DNA of 64,000 nt from Aquipseudomonas alcaligenes. GTDB lineage: Bacteria; Pseudomonadota; Gammaproteobacteria; Pseudomonadales; Pseudomonadaceae. The first letter of the stretch is position 1. Every line of letters starts with the position of its first letter. Of this stretch, positions 1 to 10,174 are shown in pieces. The stretch spans positions 1 to 64,000 of the forward strand of contig NZ_QJRX01000002.1 in NCBI RefSeq assembly GCF_003205495.1, written 5' to 3'. The notes beneath the pieces were generated by a model. That model did no database searches. It worked only from the letters and a program-made list of their open reading frames with translations, and was not told where the DNA came from. A program made the position numbers and the translations under genes.

Positions 1-268
1 GGCGGCGGGATAGTGACAACGCGTTAGACCCTGCTGATAAGGCTGCCGTAGCGGAGGCAAGGAGCGGGCGACAAGAACCGCCTAGCATGCCCGGAAATGC
101 GGCCAAGTGCCATCACTGCCCGTCGCCCGGTTTGCCCCACGGCGAGCATTCCGGTAGCTTTGCCGCACGCGCGCGGGCGCAGGGCTAGTCTGCCCATTCG
201 ACCGGGGTTTCGGCGCAGTCGTTCGCCCTCCGGTGCCGCATTTATCGGTTATTCATCAAGGTCATTCC
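1..268. other. Upstream region without a recognised gene
   Basis: I see no convincing coding frame, RNA gene or terminator here. The short open frames lack recognisable protein motifs and are the kind that arise by chance in high-GC DNA. The last part must hold the promoter and ribosome binding site of ettA, but no strong -35/-10 pair stands out. Confidence 0.5.
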
Positions 269-1936
<1,668 letters not shown>

Positions 1937-1951
1937 GCGCTTGCTGCCAAC

Positions 1952-1983
1952 GACAACGGGGCCTGCGGGCTCCGTTGTCATTT
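1952..1983. terminator. Hairpin between ettA and rtcB
   Basis: The arms GACAACGG and CCGTTGTC (1952-1959 and 1972-1979) enclose an inner GCC/GGC stem with loop TGCG. The U-tract is weak (ATTTC). The hairpin lies between two convergent genes and probably serves both. Confidence 0.6.
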
Positions 1984-1994
1984 CGGCGCGGTGC

Positions 1995-3215
1995 TCAGCC
2001 CTTGACGCAGACCACCTGGCGCAGGGTGTGCACCACTTCCACCAGGTCGCGCTGGGCCGCCATTACCGCGTCGATGTCCTTGTAGGCCATGGGGATCTCG
2101 TCGATCACCTCCCTGTCCTTGCGGCACTCCACGGCGGCGGTGGCGCGGCGCTGGTCCTCCAGGGTGAAGCGCTTCTTCGCCTGGCTTCGGCTCATCAGGC
2201 GCCCGGCGCCATGGCTGCAGGAGCAGAACGATTCCGGGTTGCCCAGGCCGCGCACTATGTAGCTTCTGGCCCCCATCGAGCCGGGGATGATGCCGAGCTG
2301 GCCGCGCTGCGCCGATACCGCGCCCTTGCGGGTGACCAGCACCTCGCGGCCGAAGTGCTGTTCGCGCTGCACGTAGTTGTGGTGGCAGTCGACCGCCTCC
2401 AGGCGTGCCTCGAATGGCCGGCGCAGTACGCGGCGGGTGGCGTCCAGCACCGCCTGCAGCATCAGCGCGCGGTTCTGCCGGGCATAGTCCTGGGCCCAGC
2501 CCACCGCCTCCACATAGTCGGCGAAGTGCCGGCTGCCTTCCTCGAAGTAGGCCAGGTCGCGGTCCGGCAGGTTGGCCAGGTGCTGGCGCATGTCGGCCTG
2601 GGCTAGCTCGATGAAGTGCGTGCCGATGGCGTTGCCGACCCCGCGCGAGCCGCTGTGCAGCATGATCCAGACACGCTCGTCCTGGTCCAGGCAGACCTCG
2701 ATGAAGTGGTTGCCGCCGCCCAGGGTGCCGAGGTGGTGGCGGTGGTTGCTCTTCTCCAGGCGCGGGTATTTCTCGATGATGGCGCGAAAGCGCCCGGCCA
2801 GGGTCTGCCAGGCCTGATCGGCGGCGGCCGGCACGTCGCTCCAGGCGCCCCGGTCGTGCTGGCAGAAGGTCTTGCCGTGGGGCACGGCCTGCTCGATGGC
2901 GCTGCGCAGGCCGTGCAGGTGGTCCGGCAGGTCGCAGGCGCGTAGCGAGGTGCGCGCGGCGATCATGCCGCAGCCGATGTCGACGCCGACGGCGGCGGGG
3001 ATGATGGCGCCGAGCGTGGGGATCACGCTGCCGATGGTCGAGCCCTTGCCCAGGTGCACGTCCGGCATCACCGCCAGATGCTTGAAGATGAACGGCAGCT
3101 GCGCCGTGTTGATCAGCTGCCGGCGCGCCGCGTCCTCCACCGGCACGCCGTGGGTCCAGAGCTTGATCGGCTTGCCGCCGGCGACTTCCAGCAGCTGGGG
3201 TGGGCGATGCTTCAT
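1995..3215 (-). CDS. rtcB: RNA-splicing ligase RtcB
   Basis: GTP- and Mn-dependent RNA ligase that joins 2',3'-cyclic phosphate or 3'-phosphate ends to 5'-OH ends, used in RNA repair. The 406 residues match the family length. Visible motifs are MPDVHLGKG, the metal-site segment VGVDIGCGM with its Cys, GGGNHFIE, HSGSRG, HNYV, and the guanylylation-site segment CSHGAGR near the C terminus. In E. coli rtcB is paired with rtcA under RtcR control; no rtcA or RtcR gene is seen next to it here. The start fits the typical N terminus and lies about 110 bp from the divergent DksA-like gene. Confidence 0.94.
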   Translation of the reverse strand: MKHRPPQLLEVAGGKPIKLWTHGVPVEDAARRQLINTAQLPFIFKHLAVMPDVHLGKGSTIGSVIPTLGAIIPAAVGVDIGCGMIAARTSLRACDLPDHLHGLRSAIEQAVPHGKTFCQHDRGAWSDVPAAADQAWQTLAGRFRAIIEKYPRLEKSNHRHHLGTLGGGNHFIEVCLDQDERVWIMLHSGSRGVGNAIGTHFIELAQADMRQHLANLPDRDLAYFEEGSRHFADYVEAVGWAQDYARQNRALMLQAVLDATRRVLRRPFEARLEAVDCHHNYVQREQHFGREVLVTRKGAVSAQRGQLGIIPGSMGARSYIVRGLGNPESFCSCSHGAGRLMSRSQAKKRFTLEDQRRATAAVECRKDREVIDEIPMAYKDIDAVMAAQRDLVEVVHTLRQVVCVKG

Positions 3216-3323
3216 GCCTGACTCTCGTGGGGCTGTGGGGACTATTGTGCGCCTTGATGCGGGTCAGTGCAGAGCGCCCGGAAAGGTCCACACTGGAAAC
3301 ATCAGTCCTAAGGAGCTTCTGCC

Positions 3324-3650
3324 ATGACCGCACTCGATCCGCGCGCCGCCCTGGATGCGCTGTATGACGAATACAGCCGGCGTGCCAACGCCATCCGCCG
3401 CGATCTCGGCCTGCAGCGCAACGCCGATTTCGCCGAGCAGGCCGTCGAGCGGCAGAACGACGAGGTGCTGCAGGCCCTGCTGGCCGAGGCCGAGGCGGGT
3501 ATGCGGCAGATCGGCCTGGCGCGTCTGCGTCTGGCCGACGGCAGCTACGGCATCTGCCAGCGCTGCGGCGAGGCCATAGAGCCGGCCCGCCTGCAGGCCC
3601 TGCCGGCGGCCGAATACTGTCTGGCCTGCGCCGACCGGGTCGGCGGCTGA
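3324..3650 (+). CDS. DksA/TraR-family zinc finger protein
   Basis: A 108-residue protein with a helical N-terminal half and a C4 zinc finger made by Cys78, Cys81, Cys99 and Cys102 (CQRC and CLAC). This is the DksA/TraR signature. It is shorter than true DksA (about 150 residues), so the coiled coil that enters the RNA polymerase secondary channel would be reduced. Family members modulate transcription initiation, often with ppGpp; whether this one does is inference. A GGAG-type ribosome binding site precedes the start (aaggagcttctgcc). The Lon-like protease gene follows 75 bp downstream in the same direction. Confidence 0.85.
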   Translation: MTALDPRAALDALYDEYSRRANAIRRDLGLQRNADFAEQAVERQNDEVLQALLAEAEAGMRQIGLARLRLADGSYGICQRCGEAIEPARLQALPAAEYCLACADRVGG

Positions 3651-3725
3651 CGCCTTGCCAGGGGCGTCGGGGCGGCGCCAGAATGGTCCCATCTTGCGGC
3701 CCGTCCGCTCCGACAAGGACTTCCG

Positions 3726-6185
3726 ATGCCTGAATCCTTCGCTGCCGGCCTGCGCCTGGCGCCCGATGCCCTGACCCGCCCCTTCGCCCCCGACCAGTTC
3801 AACTTCGCCACTACCGACGATCTCGAGCCGTTCCGCGGCGTGCTCGGCCAGGAGCGCGCGGTCGAGGCCCTGCAGTTCGGCGTGGCCATGCCGCGCCCCG
3901 GCTACAACGTGTATGTCATGGGTGAGCCGGGCACCGGTCGCTTCTCCTTCGTGCAGCGCTACCTCAAGGCCGAGGCCAAGCGCCAGGCCACGCCGGTGGA
4001 CCGGGTCTACGTCAACCATTTCGACGAGCCGCGCGAGCCGCGCGCGCTGGAGCTGCCGGCCGGCACGGCGGCGGCCTTCATCGCCGATATCGGCCACCTG
4101 ATCGACAACCTGCTGGCGACCTTCCCGGCGGTGTTCGAGACGCCGACCTACCAGCAGAAGAAGAGCGCCATCGACCGCGTGTTCAACCAGCGCTACGACA
4201 AGGCCCTGGACCTGATCGAGAAGCTGGCGCTGGAGAAGGACGTCGCCCTCTACCGCGACAGCGCCAACATCGCCTTCACCCCGATGAAGGACGGCAAGGC
4301 GCTCGACGAGGCCGACTTCGCCCAGCTGCCGGAAGCCGAGCGCGAGCGTTTTCATGACGACATCGCGGCGCTGGAGGAACGTCTCAACGAGGAGCTGGCC
4401 AGCCTGCCGCAGTGGAAGCGCGAGTCGAGCAACCAGCTGCGTCAGCTCAACGAGGAAACCATCAGCCTGGCCCTGCAGCCGCTGCTGGCGCCGCTGTCGG
4501 AGCAGTACGCGGAGAACGCCGGCGTCTGCGCCTACCTGCAGGCGGTGCAGGTCAACCTGCTGAAGACGGTGGTCGACCAGCTGCTGGACGACAAGCCCGA
4601 CGCCCAGCGCCGCGAGATGCTGGAAGAGCAGTACTGCCCCAGCCTGGTGGTCGGCCACCACGGCGATGGCGGCGCGCCGGTGGTGTTCGAGTCGCACCCG
4701 ACCTACGACAACCTGTTCGGCCGCATCGAGTACAGCACCGACCAGGGCGCGCTCTACACCAGCTACCGCCAGCTGCGCCCCGGCGCGCTGCACCGGGCCA
4801 ACGGCGGCTACCTGATCGTCGAGGCGGAGAAGCTGCTCGGCGAACCCTTCGTCTGGGATGCGCTCAAGCGCGCCCTGCACTCGCGCCAGCTGAAGATGGA
4901 ATCGCCGCTCGGCGATCTCGGCCGCATCGCCACCGTGACCCTCAACCCGCAGGTCATTCCGCTGCAGCTCAAGGTCATCATCATCGGCTCGCGCCAGCTG
5001 TACTACACCCTGCAGGACCTCGATCCGGACTTCCAGGAGATGTTCCGCGTGCTGGTGGACTTCGACGAGGAGATCCCGCTGGCCGACGACAGCCTGGAGC
5101 AGTTCGCCCAGCTGCTCAAGACGCGCACCTCGGAGGAGGGCATGGCGCCGCTCACCGCCGCCGCGGTGGCGCGCCTGGCCACCTACAGCGCGCGCCTGGC
5201 CGAGCACCAGGGGCGCCTGTCGGCGCGCATCGGCGACCTCTTCCAGCTGGTCAGCGAGGCCGATTTCGTGCGCCAGCTGGCGTCCGACGCGGTGACCGAC
5301 GTCGGCCATATCGAGCGCGCGCTCAAGGCCAAGGCCGACCGCACCGGGCGCGTCTCGGCGCGGATCATCGACGACATGCTGGCCGGCATCATCCTCATCG
5401 ACACCCAGGGCTCGGCCATCGGCAAGTGCAACGGCCTCACCGTGCTGCAGGTCGGCGACTCGGCCTTCGGCGTGCCGGCGCGCATCTCCGCCACCGTCTA
5501 CCCGGGTGGCAGCGGCATCGTCGACATCGAGCGCGAGGTCAGCCTGGGCCAGCCGATCCACTCCAAGGGGGTGATGATCCTCACCGGCTTCCTCGGCAGC
5601 CGCTACGCCCAGGAGTTCCCCCTGGAAATCTCCGCCAGCATCGCCCTGGAACAGTCCTACGGCTACGTCGATGGCGACAGCGCCTCGCTCGGCGAGGTCT
5701 GCACCCTGATCTCGGCGCTATCGCGCACGCCGCTCAAGCAGTGCTTCGCCATCACCGGCTCGATCAACCAGTTCGGCGAGGTGCAGGCGGTCGGCGGGGT
5801 CAACGAGAAGATCGAGGGCTTCTTCCGTCTGTGCGAGGCGCGCGGCCTGAGCGGCGAGCAGGGGGTGATCATCCCGCACTCCAACGTCAGCAACCTGATG
5901 CTCGACGAGCGGGTGCTGCAGGCGGTGCGCGCCGGACAGTTCCATGTCTACGCCGTGCGCCATGTCGACGAGGCCCTCGGCCTGCTGCTCGGCGAGCCGG
6001 CCGGGGCGCCGGACGACCGGGGCCAGTTCCCCAAGGGCAGCGTCAACGCCCGGGTGGTCGAGCGCCTGCGCAGCATTGCCGAGATGGGTATGGACGAGGA
6101 GGAGAAGGACAAGGAGGCGGCCAAGGACAAGGCCAAGGAGAGCAAGCCGCGCGCCAAACCGGCACCGAAAGCCGCCAAGGAGTAA
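3726..6185 (+). CDS. Lon-like ATP-dependent protease (AAA plus S16 peptidase)
   Basis: An 819-residue homologue of the LonB/YcbZ-type proteases: an N-terminal AAA-like region, a long helical insertion and a C-terminal Lon (S16) proteolytic domain. The catalytic dyad is visible as Ser652 in DGDSAS and Lys695 in GGVNEKIEG. Their 43-residue spacing equals that of Lon. The Walker A-like loop is GEPGTGRFS (residues 66-74), with Arg72 where Lys is canonical. The C-terminal about 35 residues are a Lys/Glu/Ala-rich tail. The classical substrate-binding N domain of Lon is absent. Substrates are unknown. Confidence 0.9.
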   Translation: MPESFAAGLRLAPDALTRPFAPDQFNFATTDDLEPFRGVLGQERAVEALQFGVAMPRPGYNVYVMGEPGTGRFSFVQRYLKAEAKRQATPVDRVYVNHFDEPREPRALELPAGTAAAFIADIGHLIDNLLATFPAVFETPTYQQKKSAIDRVFNQRYDKALDLIEKLALEKDVALYRDSANIAFTPMKDGKALDEADFAQLPEAERERFHDDIAALEERLNEELASLPQWKRESSNQLRQLNEETISLALQPLLAPLSEQYAENAGVCAYLQAVQVNLLKTVVDQLLDDKPDAQRREMLEEQYCPSLVVGHHGDGGAPVVFESHPTYDNLFGRIEYSTDQGALYTSYRQLRPGALHRANGGYLIVEAEKLLGEPFVWDALKRALHSRQLKMESPLGDLGRIATVTLNPQVIPLQLKVIIIGSRQLYYTLQDLDPDFQEMFRVLVDFDEEIPLADDSLEQFAQLLKTRTSEEGMAPLTAAAVARLATYSARLAEHQGRLSARIGDLFQLVSEADFVRQLASDAVTDVGHIERALKAKADRTGRVSARIIDDMLAGIILIDTQGSAIGKCNGLTVLQVGDSAFGVPARISATVYPGGSGIVDIEREVSLGQPIHSKGVMILTGFLGSRYAQEFPLEISASIALEQSYGYVDGDSASLGEVCTLISALSRTPLKQCFAITGSINQFGEVQAVGGVNEKIEGFFRLCEARGLSGEQGVIIPHSNVSNLMLDERVLQAVRAGQFHVYAVRHVDEALGLLLGEPAGAPDDRGQFPKGSVNARVVERLRSIAEMGMDEEEKDKEAAKDKAKESKPRAKPAPKAAKE

Positions 6186-6272
6186 CGGCGACAACTGGTC
6201 AGTCACTGGCCAGGCGCGCGGCGCCCGTGAAGGGCGTCGTGTGCAGCGGCTTTCCCCCGCTCCGTCCACAGA

Positions 6273-6297
6273 GTTATCCACAGAGCACGGGGATAAC
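6273..6297. repeat. DnaA-box-like inverted repeat, copy 1
   Basis: GTTATCC and GGATAAC, separated by 11 bases, form an inverted repeat. Its left arm contains TTATCCACA (6274-6282), a perfect match to the high-affinity DnaA box. A similar unit lies at 6792-6815 on the other side of the small gene at 6364. Confidence 0.55.
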
Positions 6298-6363
6298 TTT
6301 CACCTTCCCGAAGCGGCGCGCCGGGGTGTAGGCTGGAAGCCAGACCTCGCGAGGACCGCCGTC

Positions 6364-6705
6364 ATGCCGCGCAGCCTCTGCCTCACCCGTCAGTGCCTCG
6401 GCCTGACCACCCGCATCGAATGCGAGATCCGTCCGCTGGCCGGCGGGCGCGGGTTGTGGACGCTGCTCTGCGCGGCCGGCATGTCCGCCGCCCAACCCTC
6501 GGCGATCAAGGCGCAAGGCCCGTTCCACGGGCCTCTGGTGGCCGAGGAGATCCTCGATTCGATTGCCCTGTGCCTGGCCCAGCAGGGCTACCTGCCCTGC
6601 CTGGAACCGCCGATCTGGCGCCTGCATCTGCAGGCCGAGCTGCGCCGACTGAACGCCGCAGGCTACCGCGGCCTGGGCGACTACCAGTTCCATCCGGAAA
6701 GCTGA
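6364..6705 (+). CDS. Conserved hypothetical small protein
   Basis: A 113-residue protein that I cannot assign to a named family. It has no signal peptide and no clear membrane segment. The C-terminal half (AEEILDSIALCLAQQGY onwards) looks helical and moderately charged. A GAGG sequence lies at a good distance upstream of the chosen ATG. Longer versions of the frame run back into the Lon-like gene and look non-coding. It is flanked by two DnaA-box-containing inverted repeats. I recall a small hypothetical gene between the protease and the YqhA-like gene in P. aeruginosa, which supports it being real. Confidence 0.65.
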   Translation: MPRSLCLTRQCLGLTTRIECEIRPLAGGRGLWTLLCAAGMSAAQPSAIKAQGPFHGPLVAEEILDSIALCLAQQGYLPCLEPPIWRLHLQAELRRLNAAGYRGLGDYQFHPES

Positions 6706-6791
6706 GGCGCCCGCTGAGCGCTTTTTGCACAAGCGCCGGGTCGCCGCGGCGTGGGTGGTTCGCAGCGCTTGTTCCCGAGCCTGCCCACAAG

Positions 6792-6815
6792 GTTATCCAC
6801 AGTTGCCCGGGATAA
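6792..6815. repeat. DnaA-box-like inverted repeat, copy 2
   Basis: GTTATCC, an 11-base spacer and GGATAA repeat the design at 6273-6297. TTATCCACA at 6793-6801 is again a perfect DnaA box. The unit sits about 80 bp upstream of the YqhA-family start, so it could also touch that promoter. Confidence 0.55.
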
Positions 6816-6897
6816 AAAACCGGTAAAGCTTGTCGCCTTGCCCGCAGGGCCTGGCTGGGTATACTCGCGACCAGTTTTTCCCACTCGGCGAGATCCC

Positions 6898-7392
6898 ATG
6901 GAACGCTTTATCGAGAACACGATGTATGCCTCGCGCTGGTTGCTGGCGCCCATCTACTTCGGCCTGTCCCTGGCTGTTCTGGCCCTGGCCCTGAAATTCT
7001 TCCAGGAGCTGTTCCACATCCTGCCGCACGTGTTCGAGAAGGCCGAGGCGGACCTGATCCTGGTGCTGCTGTCGCTGGTCGACATGGCCCTGGTCGGCGG
7101 CCTGCTGGTGATGGTGATGATCTCCGGCTACGAGAACTTCGTGTCGCAGCTGGACATCGACGAGAGCAAGGAGAAGCTCAACTGGCTGGGCAAGATGGAC
7201 TCCGGCTCGCTGAAGATGAAGGTGGCCGCCTCCATCGTGGCGATCTCCTCCATCCACCTGCTGAAGATCTTCATGGATGCCAAGAACTACGATCCCGAGC
7301 ACCTGAAGTGGTACGTGATCATCCACATGACCTTCGTCGCCTCGGCCTTCGCCATGGGCTACCTGGACAAGCTGACCAAGCACGACCACTGA
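6898..7392 (+). CDS. YqhA/UPF0114 family inner-membrane protein
   Basis: A 164-residue TIGR00645-family protein with about four hydrophobic segments (roughly residues 10-32, 50-74, 106-126 and 136-156). It begins with the typical [18 protein letters not shown]. The function of the family is unknown. The ATG at 6898 matches the conserved N terminus; an upstream in-frame ATG at 6751 gives an unrelated extension. TATACT at 6859-6864 may be its -10. The gene is monocistronic, ending in a strong hairpin. Confidence 0.85.
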   Translation: MERFIENTMYASRWLLAPIYFGLSLAVLALALKFFQELFHILPHVFEKAEADLILVLLSLVDMALVGGLLVMVMISGYENFVSQLDIDESKEKLNWLGKMDSGSLKMKVAASIVAISSIHLLKIFMDAKNYDPEHLKWYVIIHMTFVASAFAMGYLDKLTKHDH

Positions 7393-7412
7393 TCCTGTTT
7401 CCCGTGTAAACG

Positions 7413-7450
7413 CCGCCCGGCCGTTGCAAAACGGACGGGCGGTTTTGTTT
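7413..7450 (+). terminator. Rho-independent terminator of the yqhA-like gene
   Basis: CCGCCCG (7413-7419) pairs with CGGGCGG (7436-7442), with an inner CCGTT/AACGG stem, followed by TTTTGTTT. Confidence 0.85.
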
Positions 7451-7471
7451 CGGCCTTGCGTTGTCATTTAT

Positions 7472-7500
7472 TTGTACAAGTATTAGCTTTGTACAAATAT
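7472..7500 (+). promoter_or_regulatory. Duplicated TTGTACAA palindrome at the photolyase operon promoter
   Basis: TTGTACAA, itself a perfect palindrome, occurs at 7472-7479 and 7489-7496, 17 bp apart, in a short AT-rich stretch. The first copy could overlap a -35 (TTGTAC) with a -10-like AAATAT at 7495-7500 after a 17-bp spacer. That geometry suits a repressor or a MerR-type regulator sitting on the promoter. Light-responsive LitR/CarH-type regulators are my first candidates because a photolyase follows, but this is inference. Confidence 0.5.
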
Positions 7501-7520
7501 TGGTGAGCGAGGCAAGCCCG

Positions 7521-7826
7521 ATGAAACTCCATGACCTGCAAAACCACGCCCATGCCGGGCAGCTGGATGCCCTCAACCTGATCTCCCTCGAGGGCGGCAC
7601 CTATGTGCTGGAGGCGCGCATCGGTGGCCAGGCCCTGTGCGTGCACAACGAGCAGGGTGGCGTGCTGCACCTGCGCTCGGTCGAGCACGCCCGCGATCTG
7701 CTGCTGGGCATGCCCGAGGTGCCCTTCCACCTGGTGCATGCCGAAGTGCACGACGAGATGTGCGGCATGCCGCCGGCGGCCAGCGAGCCGCTGCGCGTGC
7801 CCATCTCGCTGCGCTCCGCCTGGTGA
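7521..7826 (+). CDS. DUF6482-family protein
   Basis: A 101-residue cytoplasmic protein resembling the DUF6482 family found in Pseudomonas; no biochemical function is known. The conserved-looking core is the stretch RSVEHARDLL and the C-terminal HDEMCGMP. No signal peptide or metal motif stands out. Its TGA overlaps the GTG of the photolyase gene (GTGA at 7823-7826), so the two are translationally coupled and probably share the promoter with the doubled TTGTACAA motif. A role with the photolyase, for instance in a light response, is inferred only from this linkage. Confidence 0.7.
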   Translation: MKLHDLQNHAHAGQLDALNLISLEGGTYVLEARIGGQALCVHNEQGGVLHLRSVEHARDLLLGMPEVPFHLVHAEVHDEMCGMPPAASEPLRVPISLRSAW

Positions 7827-9358
7827 AGGCGCGCCGCCTGGGGCTGGTACTGGGTGACCAGCTGTCCTTCGACCTCGCCTCGCTCCAGGCGCTCGACCCC
7901 GCGCAGGATGTCATCCTGCTGGCGGAAGTGGCCGAGGAGACCGCCTATGTGCCGCACCATCCGCAGAAGATTGCGCTGATCTTCAGCGCCATGCGTCACT
8001 TCGCCCAGGCCCTGGGCGAGCGTGGCTGGCGGGTGTGCTACGTGAAGCTGGAGGATGCCGGCAACTCCGGCTCGATCGTCGGCGAGCTGCGCCGCTGTTG
8101 CGAGCGCCTCGATGTGCGCGAGGTGCACCTGACCGAGTGTGGCGAGTGGCGCCTGCAGCAGGCGCTGGCAGACAGCGGCCTGCCGCTGGTCTGGCACGAG
8201 GACCGGCGCTTCGTCTGTTCCCGGGCCGAGTTCGCGGCCTGGGCCAAGGGCAAGCGTCAGCTGCGCATGGAGTTCTTCTACCGCGAGATGCGGCGCCGCT
8301 GCGGCTTGCTGATGAACGGCGACGGCACGCCGGTCGGCGGCGCCTGGAACTTCGATGCCGACAACCGCAAGGCCCTGCCGCGCCACTGCCGGGCGCCTCT
8401 GACGGCGCGCTTCGGTCAAGATGCCATCACCCGCGAGGTGCTGCAGCTGGTCGACCGCCGCTTCAGCCACCACTACGGCGCGCTGGCGGCATTCGACTAC
8501 CCGGTGACCCATGCCCAGGCCGAGCAGCTCTGGCAACACTTCCTCGACTTCGCCCTGCCGGCCTTCGGTGACTACCAGGACGCCATGGCCAGCGGCGAGC
8601 CCTACCTGTTCCATGCGCGCATCAGTGCGGCGCTGAACATCGGCCTGCTCGACGTGCGTCGGCTGTGCGCCGACGTGGAGTCGGCCTACTGGGCCGGACG
8701 GGTGCCGCTGAACGCGGCCGAGGGCTTCATCCGTCAGCTGATCGGCTGGCGCGAGTACGTGCGCGGCATCTACTGGTTGCAGATGCCCGACTACGCCACG
8801 CGCAATGCCTTCGGCAACACCCGCGCGCTGCCCGAGTTCTACTGGACCGGGCAGACGCGCATGAACTGCATGCGCCAGGCCATCGGCCAGACCCTGGAGC
8901 TGGCCTACGCCCACCATATCCAGCGGCTGATGGTCACCGGCAACTTCGCCCTTCTCGCCGGCATCGCCCCGCAGCAGGTCTGCGACTGGTACCTGGCGGT
9001 GTACATGGATGCCTTCGACTGGGTCGAGCTGCCCAACACCCTGGGCATGGTGATGCATGCCGATGGCGGCTACCTGGGCTCCAAGCCTTACTGCGCCAGC
9101 GGCCAGTACATCAAGCGCATGTCGGATTACTGTGGTGACTGCGCCTACAAGGTCGGCGAGAGCACCGGCGAGTCGGCCTGCCCGTTCAACGCGCTGTACT
9201 GGCACTTCCTCATGCGCCACCGCGACCAGCTGCGCGGCAACCAGCGCCTGGGCATGGTCTATCGCAACCTGGAGCGCATGCCGGAAGCCCGCCAGCAGGC
9301 GCTCTGGCAACGCGGCGAACAGCTGCTGGCGCGCCTGGATGCCGGGGAGATGCTGTGA
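7823..9358 (+). CDS. FeS-BCP (prokaryotic 6-4) photolyase/cryptochrome
   Basis: A 511-residue cryptochrome/photolyase of the iron-sulfur bacterial class, whose model members repair UV (6-4) photoproducts. These use FAD, a ribolumazine antenna and a [4Fe-4S] cluster. Cys349, Cys437, Cys440 and Cys453 fall one residue from the cluster cysteines I recall for Agrobacterium PhrB (350, 438, 441, 454). The GTG start overlaps the preceding stop and opens with VKARRLGLVLGDQLS, the expected beginning of the antenna domain. The DUF2256 gene overlaps its stop codon. The frame can be extended upstream to 7637, but that stretch lies in another gene. Confidence 0.92.
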   Translation: MKARRLGLVLGDQLSFDLASLQALDPAQDVILLAEVAEETAYVPHHPQKIALIFSAMRHFAQALGERGWRVCYVKLEDAGNSGSIVGELRRCCERLDVREVHLTECGEWRLQQALADSGLPLVWHEDRRFVCSRAEFAAWAKGKRQLRMEFFYREMRRRCGLLMNGDGTPVGGAWNFDADNRKALPRHCRAPLTARFGQDAITREVLQLVDRRFSHHYGALAAFDYPVTHAQAEQLWQHFLDFALPAFGDYQDAMASGEPYLFHARISAALNIGLLDVRRLCADVESAYWAGRVPLNAAEGFIRQLIGWREYVRGIYWLQMPDYATRNAFGNTRALPEFYWTGQTRMNCMRQAIGQTLELAYAHHIQRLMVTGNFALLAGIAPQQVCDWYLAVYMDAFDWVELPNTLGMVMHADGGYLGSKPYCASGQYIKRMSDYCGDCAYKVGESTGESACPFNALYWHFLMRHRDQLRGNQRLGMVYRNLERMPEARQQALWQRGEQLLARLDAGEML

Positions 9359-9504
9359 GGAAGAAGGCCGACCTGCCCAGCAAGCCCTGTGCGACCTGCG
9401 GCCGGCCGCTGGTCTGGCGGCGCAAGTGGGCGACCTGTTGGGACGAGGTACGCCACTGCTCCGAGCGCTGCCGGCGCAACCGCGCGCGTCCCGGCGGGCC
9501 TTGA
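9355..9504 (+). CDS. DUF2256 small zinc-finger-like protein
   Basis: A 49-residue protein starting at a GTG that overlaps the photolyase stop (GTGA). It carries the DUF2256 pattern: CATCGRP, then RRKWATCW, then CSERCR, with a basic C terminus. The four paired cysteines suggest a zinc site. DUF2256 genes often sit beside photolyase or cryptochrome genes, and here the two are translationally coupled. Function unknown. I identified it directly from the sequence because it is short and uses GTG. Confidence 0.85.
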   Translation: MRKKADLPSKPCATCGRPLVWRRKWATCWDEVRHCSERCRRNRARPGGP

Positions 9505-9556
9505 GTCGCCGCCTGTGCTAGTCTGGCCGGCCTTTTTACCCCTGTGGAGCCCGGCC

Positions 9557-10174
9557 ATGTCCGAACTCGATCTTTCCACCGACCAAGCCCGCGTCAGCTA
9601 TGGCATCGGCCGCCAGCTGGGCGACCAGCTGCGTGACAACCCGCCGCCCGGCGCCAGCCTGGAAGCCATAGTCGCTGGCCTGCGTGACGCCTTCCATGGT
9701 CAGCCCAGCCAGGTTGACCCCGAGGCGCTGAACGCCAGCTTCCGCGTCATCCGCGAAATCATGCAGGCCGAAGCCGCCGCCAAGGCCGAGAAGGCCGCCG
9801 CCGCTGGCCGCGATTATCTGGTGGAGAACGCCAAGCGCGAAGGCGTGACCGTGCTCGAGTCCGGTCTGCAGTACGAAGTGCTGGTGGCGGGCGAGGGCGC
9901 CAAGCCGTCGCGCGAAGACCACGTGCGCACCCACTACCACGGCACCCTGATCGACGGCACCGTGTTCGACAGCTCCTACGATCGCGGCCAGCCGGCCGAA
10001 TTCCCGGTCGGCGGCGTGATCGCCGGTTGGGTCGAGGCCCTGCAGCTGATGAACGCCGGCAGCAAGTGGCGCCTGCATGTGCCGAGCGAACTGGCCTATG
10101 GTGGCCAGGCCGTCGGCAGCATCCCGCCGCACAGCGTGCTGGTGTTCGACGTCGAGCTGCTCGACATCCTGTAA
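9557..10174 (+). CDS. fklB: FKBP-type peptidyl-prolyl isomerase (FklB type)
   Basis: A 205-residue prolyl isomerase with an N-terminal helical dimerisation region (about residues 1-105) and a C-terminal FKBP domain. FKBP landmarks are VRTHYHGTLIDGTVFDSSY, the GGVIAGWVEAL turn, VPSELAYG and VLVFDVELLDI. There is no signal peptide, so it is a cytoplasmic FklB rather than a periplasmic FkpA. The ATG at 9557 begins MSELDLSTDQARVSYGIG, the usual family N terminus. It accelerates cis-trans proline isomerisation in folding proteins. It lies about 50 bp after the DUF2256 gene and probably has its own promoter. Confidence 0.92.
   Translation: MSELDLSTDQARVSYGIGRQLGDQLRDNPPPGASLEAIVAGLRDAFHGQPSQVDPEALNASFRVIREIMQAEAAAKAEKAAAAGRDYLVENAKREGVTVLESGLQYEVLVAGEGAKPSREDHVRTHYHGTLIDGTVFDSSYDRGQPAEFPVGGVIAGWVEALQLMNAGSKWRLHVPSELAYGGQAVGSIPPHSVLVFDVELLDIL

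Noticed and set aside
6273..6815. Chromosomal replication origin
   Set aside because: Only two DnaA boxes are present, with no AT-rich unwinding region and no dnaA, dnaN, gyrB, rnpA or rpmH nearby.
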